Below, piece after piece: positions 54,152-64,000 of a DNA stretch of 64,000 nucleotides. This DNA comes from Phascolarctos cinereus (taxonomy: Eukaryota; Chordata; Mammalia; Diprotodontia; Phascolarctidae): the NCBI RefSeq assembly GCF_002099425.1, contig NW_018343955.1, positions 17,216,501-17,280,500 on the forward strand, given 5' to 3'. Each line of letters starts with the position of its first letter. Position 1 is the first letter of the stretch. The position numbers and the translations under genes are program-made. A model generated the notes under the pieces. That model was not told where the DNA came from. It saw only the letters and a list, made by a program, of their open reading frames with translations, and did no database searches.

Positions 54152-54203
54152 GGAATCATCTCAATGTCAGAATACAATATGCTTTTTCAAAAATCATTTT
54201 GCA

Positions 54204-54346
54204 AGGGTCAGCTTGGTGGAGCAGTGGATAGAGCACCAGCCCTGGAATCAGGATGACTTGAGCTCAAATCCAGCCTCAGACACATAACACTCACTAGCCT
54301 GTGTGACCCTGGGCAAGTCACTTAACCCTATTGCCTAGCCAAAAAA
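54204..54346 (+). repeat. short tRNA-derived marsupial SINE
   Basis: 'gggtcagcttggtggagcag', 'tggatagagcaccagccctg', 'gagctcaaatccagcctcag', 'gtgtgaccctgggcaagtca', 'cttaaccctattgcc', A-rich end. Target duplication 'aaatcattttgca' (54191-54203) / 'aaatctttttgca' (54347-54359), 12 of 13. Confidence 0.96.
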
Positions 54347-54559
54347 AAATCTTTTTGCATCTATGATTGGTCTAAAGCTAAAATGTAGGCAGGGCAGTTT
54401 TATGGGGCCATGGCACTATGTAATGTATGGGACTACACATTGTCTCCCTAGAACAGCCTTCCACCATGACAGCCCCCTTCTCCCATTAGTGAGTTTCTCC
54501 CAGAGTCTTCATTTTGGAAAGGTATTTTGGCCAGCCATATTTTATTCTCTCCCAGCTTT

Positions 54560-54745
54560 GCTTCTGACTTTCCAGAATTTGATGACATGTTCCCATTCAT
54601 GTACCTTCCCCCTTCGGTTCCCTATTAGAATATAAGTTCCTTGAGGGCAGGGACCATCTTTATTTTTGCTTGTATTTGTATCAGCAGCCCCTAGCCCAAA
54701 GCCTGGCAAACAGTAAGTAAGCCTTTAGTCAATGTTGTTGCCTGC
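54560..54745 (+). repeat. L2 LINE 3' end
   Basis: 'tagaatataagttccttgag', 'ggcagggaccatctttattt', 'ccctagcccaaagcctggca', 'aacagtaagtaagcctttag'. Confidence 0.92.
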
Positions 54746-55200
54746 CTACCTACTGGTTCTCCCTTTCCCTTTGACTCATTTTCCCAATACATCAATGAAG
54801 GCATGATCTCACCATTAGGGATACTCCCTCTCCAGGTGCAGATCACCAATGTGTCTTGTCTTCTTATCCAATGCCATTCTTCTCCCTGTCTCTCTAAATT
54901 CTCCACAGAGGGTCCATGAATGCACTGGAGATCTTCCTTTGTTTCTTTTAACATGTTACGGCTTCCAACGAAATGTTCACTCAGATCTGAAACACAGCAA
55001 GCCCATCTCCTTTTCTAGCCACACACCTTGGATGATATATTTTATACTATTAATCACTCTGAAGTCATTGTTAGTGACATGCTGCTTACTCTTACAGTAA
55101 ATGTTTCCACTGACTTTTGGGTCCCTTGGAACTTCTATTTTTTCGAGATTGTGCTTTTGTATGATCTGAAGTTGACTATTTCCAATTTATTCTACATATA
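54746..55200. other. unassigned sequence
   Basis: No confident assignment. Overlapping frames (54691-54954 minus, 54849-55100 plus) are unsupported. Confidence 0.4.
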
Positions 55201-55204
55201 GCTT

Positions 55205-55375
55205 TTTTTGCACCGTTGTTTCCATGTTGCCTTCCCTATTAGACTGTGAGCTCCTTGAAGGCAAGGAGTTTTCCCCTTTCTTTGTATCCCCAATGCTTAG
55301 CACAGTTTCTGGTATATTAGAAATCTAACAAATATTTATTGAATGACTGACTGAATCAATGAAATCATGTAGCTT
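55205..55375 (+). repeat. L2 LINE 3' end
   Basis: 'gactgtgagctccttgaagg', 'caaggagttttcccctttct', 'ccccaatgcttagcacagtt', 'aaatatttattgaatgactg'. Confidence 0.93.
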
Positions 55376-55984
55376 CACTGTAAGACCCAGGAAAATTCAA
55401 AATAAACCATTTAATTTACAAGCCATCAAGAAGCACTTGATCACTCTTCAGGGTCCTCTAACCCTTTGAAAACTATAGTCCCTTGCTCACTGCTGGTAAA
55501 AACTTTGAGAACTGAGAATAGCCACACCTTGACACTCAGCTCCAGTACTGAATCAATATTAATATCCCAGAGGCAAGCTTACTGTGTTTACAAAATAATC
55601 CCTAGTCAGAGATAGAGGGATAGGAGCATGGCAATGGTGTGCTCATAGACAGAATCCACCTCTGAGACTCCAGAACCAGATAGATGATGTAGCTATGGTC
55701 TGAGTCAGATATATGAGAATGTCTTATCCATGCTAGATCTTCTGGCTCTGGGTCTAAGGAAGTTTAAGAAGGTAGAGCAAGGCTGGCATTAGGCATGCGT
55801 GGGTGAACAAGACTGGAAGAGAGAGGAGGTTAAAAAGTAATCAGCAATGGAGAAAGGATTATATGAACTCAATTGCCAATTGGGAGGTAGTCAGAAACTA
55901 AGTGTGTTGGGAAAATTTTAGCACTCTGCCCATACCCATGACACTTTTGACAGTGTCATGGACCTAATGGCAAAGTTCAAACAA
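55376..55984. other. unassigned sequence
   Basis: No recognised repeat or gene. Confidence 0.4.
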
Positions 55985-56590
55985 GTGTTAGAGGCTCTCC
56001 ACAATTGAATTCAAACCTATTTTATAGCTTTATGTCACACTGATTCCCTTCCCATTTTCTAAATTTCAGCCAATGCTTTCTCACTTCTGTACCTTTCCTA
56101 ATATCAAATTTCCTATGCCTGGACTGTCCTCTCTTCCTTCAACTTAGTCATCCTTCGAAACAAAGTTTGAATATCACCCCTTTTATGAAACCTATCCTGA
56201 TTTCCTTTATGTAGGTATCATACCTTATTTTGAGGTATAGTTGTTTTTGCGTATCTTATCTCCCCTAACAAGGTCCATGAACACATGACAAGATTGTAGG
56301 ATAATAGATTCATAGACCTAAAACTGGAAGAAAACTTAGAGAATATATGGACTAATCTCCTCATTTTATGGATGAGGAAATTGATTCAAAGAAAGGTTAA
56401 GTGAATTGCACACAGATAGTAAGGAGAAGAGCTGGGACTCAAAACCAGATCCATGAATTCTAAACCCAGCACTCCCAAGGTAAGCTCCATAAGGTCAAAA
56501 ATGTATGTTTTCTCAATTGATTCCCTCTAGCATTTAGCACTGTGATTTGCATAAAATTGACACTCAATACAATACCTATTTTGATAGTAT
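55985..56590 (+). repeat. L2 LINE 3' part split by a MIR
   Basis: Left piece 55985-56284 ('ctatgcctggactgtcctct', 'tttatgaaacctatcctgat'). Right piece 56478-56590 ('gtaagctccataaggtcaaa', 'tagcatttagcactgtgatt'). The two are collinear in L2. Confidence 0.82.
56285..56477 (-). repeat. MIR SINE inserted in L2
   Basis: On plus: 'ataatagattcatagaccta', 'tcctcattttatggatgagg', 'ctgggactcaaaaccagatc', 'ctaaacccagcactcc'. Confidence 0.85.
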
Positions 56591-58530
56591 GAGATTTGTT
56601 GAATTAATTAATTAGAATGAATAGAATTAAATTTAATTTCAATAAACTTATTTAGTATTATTTTCAACCTCAGCCTTAAAATTAGCTAGTCCAAGATAAC
56701 CTATTGTTGAAGTACAAGAAGATCATTCATCCCCTTATATCTATGTCACACTCAAGATCACCTAACACACTTCTGAGAAAAGAAAGATGAACTTACCTGT
56801 CTATGTATATTCTCACCCTGGACTGTTGGCAGATAAAAGAGGAGGTAGGTGAATAAATACAGTACAGATGGATAAGGGTGACTTCTTTGAGTATGTGCCT
56901 ATGTCTCTGTCTTTATCATGTATAACACAAAGGCTTCTTAGTCATCAGCTGTTCCCAAGGTTGGCTCGATATCAACTCTAATGAGATTTTAAGGCTGTAA
57001 CTAGAGAAAATAACACAGGTGATGAACCTGATTCCCTGAAAGTTAGTTCAGAATCATTTGAGTAATCTGATTTGGCTTAAAATCACTCAGGTACTTTTCA
57101 TATTTGCTAATGTCTCACCTCACAGACAAAAGCAGAGCAATTGGCACCTGTGTCTTCAATCAGAAATAGAATTACTGCCCTAGCTAGTATAGACTGAGTC
57201 TGAAAGAATGAAATCTCTAAATAGATTCCCATTTTCCCTTCTTGTATTCCAACTTAGACATTTCCCACAGGACCAGTCTTCTCCCTGGAAGCATATTATT
57301 GGCAGATAATCTGAGCCAAACTATATTTAGGGGGACCCTGCTCTTTGAGAATCATCACCCAGACACCAGCTACAAAATGTGACTAAGGAAGCTGCCTTTT
57401 GTCGATGAATCAAATTACTCATGAATGGAGGCACATCTGCCTAGAGCTAGAACTATTTGTGCCCTTCCTTTTCCAGCCTTTGTGAGTGTGCAGAGCGATG
57501 TGCTTTTGCCATCTAAATTGAATTCAGATGATAATATTGCAATCCAAATTGTGCCTAAATAGTAAGTACCAAGCTAAGAATCAGAATGTTTGTTTCTATT
57601 TTTTTAACCTACCCATTCCATGCCAGAGCAGGTCCACTCAGTTCACAATCCCATTTTTCAAAGAACCAGTCTATTGCCACCTCACAAATAAAATGTAATT
57701 TCACATCATTCTAAGTTTATTACAGGAGATGCTGCCTCATTCCTTCAGAAGAATTTCCCAAGACAGAGTTCTGCACAACTCACTTTCACAGTTAATGGGC
57801 TCATTAAAAAAAAAAAAACCTCAAATGTCAAAAACAGATTTCTAATATAACTGACCAGCTCCTCTACTCACTGAAGCAACAAGAAAATATATGAAACCAA
57901 TAGCATGTTCAACAAAAATGAGCAAGATAGCAATACCTTATGCCAAATAGCACTCAGCTGGATAGCACTGTGCATAAACACAGACAATGCCAAGTGGGCT
58001 GACTGTGAGATAACTGTACTCATTCCATTTTCATCTATTATTCTCTTTAATATTATTTTACATATTTTTAAAATTTCTATCAGATTTTAACATTGAAAGA
58101 GATGCATTCACTACTGAGTATTCTTTTGAGTCATAACCAGATTGTCTGCAGATGTAGAGTAACAGAGAAAATTAAAGCAATTATCCAGTGACTTCAGGTG
58201 AAAGATCCATATTCACTTCAATTTAATGGTATAGGAACAGCTAAGAGCTATTTCTTGGGTTCTACCTTGAAGAATCATTTTATACATAATACTTGTTATA
58301 ATTAAGCAGAATTATAACTAAGGTGTGGCAACTCAAGCTTTGCTCTGGAGTGCTAAATGTACAGGTCTCTGAAAGAATTCACAAGCCTTGATAATAGAAA
58401 AACAATAGTGTTTAACAAGCTTCCTGCCCCTGGCAGGGGATATCATGCTATGCTTTCCTTCCATCCCCCAACACCACTTAACAAATTTATCTGAGGGAAC
58501 ATCTTGAACTCAAGCATAATTTGTATGGAC
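56591..58530. other. unassigned, single-copy-looking sequence
   Basis: Nearly 2 kb with no recognised repeat, RNA or supported coding frame. The longest frame of note (57905-58090) is 61 codons without a domain. Such repeat-poor spans can hold conserved non-coding elements, but that cannot be judged without comparison. Confidence 0.4.
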
Positions 58531-58534
58531 CCAG

Positions 58535-58562
58535 GCACACACACACACACACACACACACAC
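58535..58562. repeat. (CA)n microsatellite
   Basis: About 14 CA units. Confidence 0.97.
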
Positions 58563-60395
58563 ATCCCCTAACTATAGCTCTGTATCCAATGAATCAAATG
58601 TTTCAGTTCTATCCAATCCGATATGCGTTCACTGAGACCTGGCTTAAGGTCTTCTGATACTAAAGTCTCTGTTTAATCCATAATATTCTGGGCTTTGGTT
58701 TGATAAAGGGGATACTTTTCCCAGAGGATAGGCTGGATAGATAGATAAATATCTAGTCCAAGCCAAAAATCCAGTTAGAAAAACCACTGTCTTTGCCCAC
58801 AAGCCCTAAATAATAACCAGATAACAATGTGCATAACCCCTTAGTTTCCTTGCACAAACCATTTAGATGAATTCTGCACCACATATTTCTTGACTTCTCT
58901 TTATAATGTGTGGACTATGATCCTAGCTGGAAAATCACTTCCTTTCTATGGAAATTCCCCATACTTTATTAATCCAAGCTGAGTTCATTGCCCTGCAGCC
59001 ATTACCTGGGAGTTTTCCATACTTAGAGGAGCCCCTTCCACATAGTTTCTTACTTCCTCTTACACAGAGGCTTTATCATGCTTTACAAAGCAAAGACTGG
59101 CTCTAGCTCCTTTCTTTCCCTTAATTAACTCTTCCAAGAAACCCCATCCGTATTATCATTTTTCATAAACCCAATGAATTTTGTCTGCTGGGCAGACATT
59201 ATCTGCTCATTTAATCATTCTTTAAAAAAAAAAAAGAAAAGATACTTTGCTGGTGAAGGAAGAACATTCTCTGCATGACGTTGGGTTGGCCTGACCCTAT
59301 TGAGTTCAGGTTTGTGCAAAATTTCATTTGTTTTTCCTGAAGCCAAAGGGAACCTCACTGTTTTGTAGTTCTTATGGTCCCTGGAGCAGCTTGAGCAGAG
59401 AGGTAGGGGTGACATATTAAGAAATACTTTGATCTGCAGTCACTCCCACCTGACCTACTATTTGCAAAAGTTAATCTGTACTTTGTGGTGGGGCAACTAC
59501 TCCCTTTTCTTAGACTTGCTAAGGGAATTTCCAAAGCCCCTGAAGAACCAGAATCATTTAGAAGGAAATTACTTTCCCCTTTGACCTTTTCTCTCTAAGA
59601 CTCTTTCAAGTCTGTTTCTTAGTTGCAGATGTCTTTTTTCCTTGATTTTTCACTTTGATTCACAGTGCTTTGAGGAGCCATGAAAATTCTTCATTTGTGC
59701 ACAGAATCCACGTTCTTCTTTCTGCATTCGGACTCTTACAAAAAAAAAAAAGGAATAGCAACTTTCTCATTACTGATCTTGGGGAATTAATTGGTTTTCT
59801 TTGGGGGGGAAATCATCTTACATTTTGCAAATGTTTTTGGCAAGATATAATTAACATAAAAACAGCCAGTTTTGCAATATGGGAGTGAACATCAAAGATT
59901 AAGAGTAGCCTGAGTCAAATTAGGGTGGTGATTCTGGCATTTTGTCCCAGAGTGGGAAGTTTAAAAGGTCAATGGCATCTTCTTGGAGTTGCTTCTTGAC
60001 CTGGCTGTAAGCACCAGCAGTCACTTGGACCCTCCATCAGTACCCTCTCTCCCACCCGACCCATGTCAGCACCAGCAGTAACTAGGCCTTTTCTCCCCTC
60101 ATTGGCCACATTTTCATCAGAGTAGAGGTCTCAGGGTATGCTTCTCCACATAGGCCCCCAGAAACCACACCTCAGCCTCTAGCTAGAGCTCACTTCCACA
60201 TCAGCTCCCCTGGCCCTTTTCTAGTTATGGGGGTGCTCTATTATTTCCTTGGGGAGAATGGAGAGCATTGCCTGCCCCAGGTCAGTGACCAAGTGACGGC
60301 AGCATTTTTATTCCCTTTACATAAGCTCTCTTGGACTCTACTGTAAGAGAACTTTTTTAGTTGGTGGGGAACTTTGTTTAGCTACACAGAAAGGA
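58563..60395. other. unassigned, single-copy-looking sequence
   Basis: No recognised repeat. 60012-60035 and 60066-60085 share 'caccagcagt' plus 'act-gg', a minor local similarity. Confidence 0.4.
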
Positions 60396-60399
60396 AGTG

Positions 60400-60602
60400 T
60401 GGCAAAGTGGAAAGGCTACTAGACTTGGCATCAAGCAAGGTTTGAGGTTAAGGCCTGCCTCACTCCTGTCCACACTAGGTGACCTTGTTCAAATCATTTA
60501 CCTTCTCTTGAGCATCACTTCATTTATAAAATGGGAATTACAATAGTTGCCCTACCCCCTTCAGAAGAAGGAGCTTTCTGGAGGGAAATACTTAGCAAAC
60601 CT
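60400..60602 (+). repeat. MIR SINE
   Basis: 'gtgtggcaaagtggaaaggc', 'tactagacttggcatcaagc', 'ctaggtgaccttgttcaaat', 'ttcatttataaaatgggaat'. Confidence 0.85.
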
Positions 60603-61034
60603 CAGATGATTTAAAAGTGAGTCATTCAAGGTATTGTAGAACTTGGAGGGAAGGCCCATGGACATCCCTCTGAATATTTATAAAATGCAGAAAACCTCCC
60701 ACATACACCTAAAAGGCTTTCCTAGAAGTCAGGACTCATGGCACTATCATACTATACAGGCCTCAAAGCCCTTGAAAAGCTGTGCTCAGGAGCTAGGCAA
60801 AAGAAGGGCTGGGATAAAGAGCACACCTCACCAGGATGTTTTAAGCCAAGATCTTTGTCTTTCCCCCAGTTTCCTGTCAGGCGGGCACAAAAGCCACCAG
60901 CAACCAGGAAGCCCAGTTACTGAATCATCCTCTGGCACCTGGGACCATCAATTACAGGAGAAAAAGAAAGGAGAATTTCCAGGATATGAAGGAAAACATG
61001 GCAAAAGGTTGTTTCTTCCCCCGTGTTATGAAGA

Positions 61035-61036
<2 letters not shown>
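60603..61036. other. unassigned sequence with a long chance frame
   Basis: A 159-codon plus-strand frame (60643-61122) ends in poly-(His-Thr) from the adjacent (AC)n. No domain, no start context or splice signal supports it. Confidence 0.5.

Positions 61037-61089
<53 letters not shown>
61037..61089. repeat. (AC)n microsatellite
   Basis: About 26 AC units; a second, shorter and interrupted AC run lies at 61268-61294. Confidence 0.98.
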
Positions 61090-61092
<3 letters not shown>

Positions 61093-61424
61093 GCGTGCGA
61101 GCGTCCTATAAGCAAGAATTAAGAGATAGAATCAGGCTGTTTGCTGGAAACAGTTCACATTTTGTTGACTACTTATTTTTTATAAATGTAAATTCAGCAT
61201 GTACATCCAGAATTTCAGTTCCATTTTGGTTTTTTAAAAAAAAAGTATGAGGCTAAAATTTTGATAGCACATACACACACATATACACACACACAATTAG
61301 TTTCTATCTAAGCACAGTTTCAGTTTATTCTACTATAAATAACCATTCTGTTTGTTTTAAAAAATAAACTACCATTTATATTTAAGAAGCAGATGGTTAA
61401 AAAGAGAAGTCAGAATCCAGTCAA

Positions 61425-62165
61425 TAAGGCATGAAGTAGTGAAAGAGACCCAGATGTCAGAAGGAGCTTCCTAGCAGTTAGAGCTGCCCAAAGGTGGAAC
61501 TGGCTGCCTGGAGAGGGGGTCAATTTCCTCTCCTTGGAAGGATTCACATAGAGGCTGGAAGACATTAGAGTGGGGTGTATTTATGAGTATACTCCTTTAG
61601 TATATGTAGAGTGGGGAAGTTCTTAATCGGAAGCATGTGAATTTGTTTTGAGAAAGACAGACAGACAGAGACAGACAGAGATATACAAGGGGGAGGAAGA
61701 GGCAAAGAGCAAGGGGAGGGAGAGAGAAAGGAGTAGTAACAGTAGGATTCTTACAGAACTTAAAGGTTTGCAAAATGCTTGACAAATATCATCTCATTTT
61801 ATCCTCACAGCAACCCTAAAGGCAGGTGTTACTATTATTCACATTTTATAGATGAAGAAATCGGGTCACAAAGAGGTTAAGTGACTTGTTCAGGGTCATT
61901 TAGGTGGTAAATGTCTGATGCTGGATTTAAACTAATCCTTTCTTGACTCCAGGTTCAACACTCTGTCCAGTGTACCACCTAGGTTTCCTTTGTATCTTAT
62001 TTTATGTACTTAAAATCATTATTCTGAGAAAGGGCACACAGCATCACTAGACTGCTGAGGAGATCAAGGACTCACAAAAAGTAAAGGTTTTGAACCTCTG
62101 TCTTCACTTAATGTATGGGCTGGACTTGATGGCTGAAAAAGTCTTTCCAACTGTCAAATTCTGTA
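61425..62165 (+). mobile_element. CR1/L3 LINE 3' end split by a MIR and a purine run
   Basis: 'gttagagctgcccaaaggtg', 'gaactggctgcctggagagg', 'ggaaggattcacatagaggc' encode the CR1 C-terminal WN-LP---SLE-F--RL pattern in broken frames. 62095-62165 gives the 3' tail 'gggctggacttgatggctg', 'ctttccaactgtcaaattct'. A GACA/purine-rich run (61656-61735) and a MIR lie between. Confidence 0.82.
61760..61995 (-). repeat. MIR SINE inserted in the CR1/L3
   Basis: On plus: 'tatcatctcattttatcctc', 'acagcaaccctaaaggcagg', 'aagtgacttgttcagggtca', 'ttgactccaggttcaacact', 'ctgtccagtgtaccacctag'. Near full length. Confidence 0.93.
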
Positions 62166-62169
62166 ATTC

Positions 62170-62282
62170 TCCAGCAAGTGCAGACAAGTCACTAGACCTC
62201 AGTTTGATCATCTGTAAAATGAAGGCAATACACCATAACTCTGCTGGTCTTTCCTTCAAGCTGTAAAGTTCTAGGATGTTCT
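62170..62282 (+). repeat. MIR 3' part
   Basis: 'gacaagtcactagacctcag', 'tttgatcatctgtaaaatga', 'tccttcaagctgtaaagttc'. Confidence 0.75.
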
Positions 62283-63060
62283 ATTTGTTTATGATAATTT
62301 TGTAGAGCTTTTCCTCTAAAGAGGTCAGGCCACAACAGACTCCATATGGCAGCTACTATTTCTGCCTCATTTTTTTTTCTCTTTCCAACTTTTTTTCCTT
62401 TCATCATAATAGCTATGCCTGACATGAACAACATGGAACTACTGGAACAACTGGTCAACAGTCCTTACTTTCATAAGAGTATGGAGGCCCTTTCCAAATT
62501 TCTCATCACCAGTTGACATGTTACAGTTTCTTGATCCTGAGTGATGCTGCCATGGCCCAAAAGCATTCCCAAGGAGCCCCCTTATTGTTTTTAGCAGTTG
62601 CTAGTTCATTTACCCTTCCCATGGCCACTGACTTTACTCATTGACCCTCTAATTTCATTTCTCAGAGCTCAGCTGTGCGTAAGTATCAAGGGAATTACAG
62701 TCAGATGCAGCAAAGTGAATGTTTGAACAGTATTTATTTTTGTAACGAATTTAACTTTTCTCTGAATTTTGAGGCCAGGGGTGTGGGACTTAACATTAGC
62801 CCATTACATAAAAAAGAGCCATGTTCTTCTCATTACCGCTCCTATTACAAGACCCATGGATTAGAAGCAATCCTTGGCCGGTATAAATTACTGGCTGGAC
62901 AGAGTGTACCAAACACAGAAGTCTCTGAAATTACAAATGATTAAAAAAAAAACCCAAATACATAATGTTGCCAGAATTGTGTTAATAGTGCCTGTGATTA
63001 ATAGAGGGTAGGAGGAGGGGCACAGAATCTAATATTGTTAATACGTATTTTAAACATCCC
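62283..63060. other. unassigned sequence, possible conserved non-coding DNA
   Basis: No recognised repeat. Contains an 89-codon plus frame (62675-62944) that has normal-looking composition but no domain, flanking splice pattern or homology I recognise. More likely non-coding. Confidence 0.4.
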
Positions 63061-63067
63061 CAAAGTG

Positions 63068-63283
63068 CAGGGATTCTTAACCTGCAGATGACAGTGGAGA
63101 GATTTCAGGGGAGTCCATGCAATTGGATGGGGGAAAAAAATGAATCTTTACTTTTCCTAACTTCTAATTGAAATTCAATATTTTAAAAAATTATTTAAAA
63201 ATATAATTCTAAGGAGGAGTTCATAAGCTTTATTAGACTTCCAGAGTGGGCTGTGACAAAAACAAAAGGTTAAGAGCCCCAGT
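63068..63283 (-). mobile_element. hAT (Charlie-like) DNA element, third copy
   Basis: 'cagggattcttaacctgcag' at the left and 'aaaggttaagagccccag' at the right form the terminal inverted repeats. In between are 'aattctaaggaggagttcat' and 'gacttccagagtgggctgtg', as in the copies at 13.9 and 27.6 kb. Non-coding. Confidence 0.82.
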
Positions 63284-63596
63284 CCTAGTACCTTCATGGT
63301 ATCTAAGATTCCCCTGCCCCTCCCTCCCTAATGCTCTACTTCGTGAACAAATTGTTTCTCATTGCAAGTTTTTTCTTTCATCTCTCCAGTGAATAGTAAC
63401 CACAAGATAGCTTCATTAATTCTGAACATATGGGTGCTGTCTATTACTGTCCTCATACACGCAGCTTCATTAGAATCAAATATTGTTCCAGCTAATTCGT
63501 AAACAGAAATAACTATCTCTAATTATTTCTTTTGATGGCCTTTTTCCATTGCTTTAGCCCTAATCTCTGAAGAAAGATCAACTGAAAGGAATTAGT
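63284..63596. other. unassigned sequence with TAAT-rich motifs
   Basis: No repeat recognised. Several TAAT/ATTA cores ('cattaattc', 'gctaattcg', 'tctaattattt') within 150 bases. This could be a regulatory element or plain AT-rich DNA. Confidence 0.35.
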
Positions 63597-63655
63597 CAAC
63601 AAATATTTATAGGATGCTAAACATTTACTAGGTTGCTGAGGGAAATATGAAGGAG
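63597..63655 (-). repeat. L2 LINE extreme 3' end
   Basis: 'tcaacaaatatttataggat', 'gctaaacatttactaggttg'. Confidence 0.65.
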
Positions 63656-63674
63656 TGTATACAGAACAAGAGGA

Positions 63675-63835
63675 TTTAGAAATGGAAAAGAACTTGGAGT
63701 TTATTCAATACAGACTCATCATTTTATAGATGAGGAATGAGAGGCTCAGGAAGGTTAAGTGACTTGTTTAAAGTTACAAAGCTAGTAATTAGCAAAAGTA
63801 AGATTCAAACCCTCATCCTATGACTGCTAATTGAA
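63675..63835 (-). repeat. MIR SINE
   Basis: On plus: 'catcattttatagatgagga', 'gaggctcaggaaggttaagt', 'gacttgtttaaagttacaaa', 'gattcaaaccctcatcctat'. Confidence 0.9.
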
Positions 63836-64000
63836 TGTTCTTATGGGAAAATTCATTTGGAGAAATGAGATGCATACATATTAAAAGGTTAGACTTTATG
63901 TTAAGAAATAATTGTATTTTGCCCTCAAGGGTCTGATAATATTTTGGGGTAAATAAGATTCATATTTGGGGGGGTAATTTGACTCATAGACTATAAGGGG

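Noticed and set aside
60643-61122. 159-codon plus-strand frame, the second longest not in a LINE
   Set aside because: Runs into the (AC)n microsatellite as poly-(His-Thr). No domain, no splice context and no homology I recognise.

Overview
The window is AT-rich, vertebrate-type nuclear DNA with no intact protein-coding gene that I can support. The repeats point to a marsupial. There are short tRNA-derived SINEs with the head 'gggcagctaggtggcgcagtgg'-like text, longer SINEs carrying an RTE-type 3' tail, half-L1 (ORF1-only) style L1 relatives, very many L2 and MIR copies, CR1/L3 fragments and several hAT-type DNA elements. I cannot choose between an American and an Australian marsupial from sequence alone. 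The window is intergenic or deep intronic DNA.

Layout. 0-2.6 kb: an L2 tail, then a small hAT-like DNA element (1273-2507) split by a LINE whose 5' part is inverted (twin priming) and which carries visible target-site duplications. 3.6-10.6 kb: three L1/HAL1-like ORF1 units, all on the minus strand; the best preserved has a 181-codon open frame. 10.6-12.4 kb: L2 sequence, including one L2 copy holding three separate later insertions. 12.6-15.4 kb: a palindromic hAT MITE with an 8-bp duplication, then a hAT element that contains a nearly full-length 7SL RNA retropseudogene, itself broken by another insertion. 15.6-20 kb: a pile of MIR SINEs. 21-24.4 kb: an L1/HAL1-like relic, an L2 hairpin, CR1/L3 and L1 ORF2 pieces. 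25-28.7 kb: L2, MIR and two hAT elements. 30.07-31.93 kb: a processed pseudogene of CXXC1 (CpG-binding CFP1), minus strand, with poly(A) signal and tail. 32.5-34.1 kb: CR1/L3, then a SINE-like element sharing its 3' tail with the LINE at 1.5 kb. 34.6-42.4 kb: L2 and MIR copies. 42.4-45.3 kb: two L1 3' ends with two datable SINE insertions. 46-56.6 kb: MIR, L2 and a large composite tetranucleotide repeat. 56.6-64 kb: mostly unassigned single-copy-looking sequence, with a MIR, a CR1/L3, a third copy of the hAT family and microsatellites.

No new gene system is evident. The interest lies in the insertion history: several nested elements give relative ages, and a few short shared segments are not explained by any family I recognise. 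Family assignments come from remembered consensus sequences, not from a search, so element ends are usually good to about 10-30 bases unless a target-site duplication is quoted.
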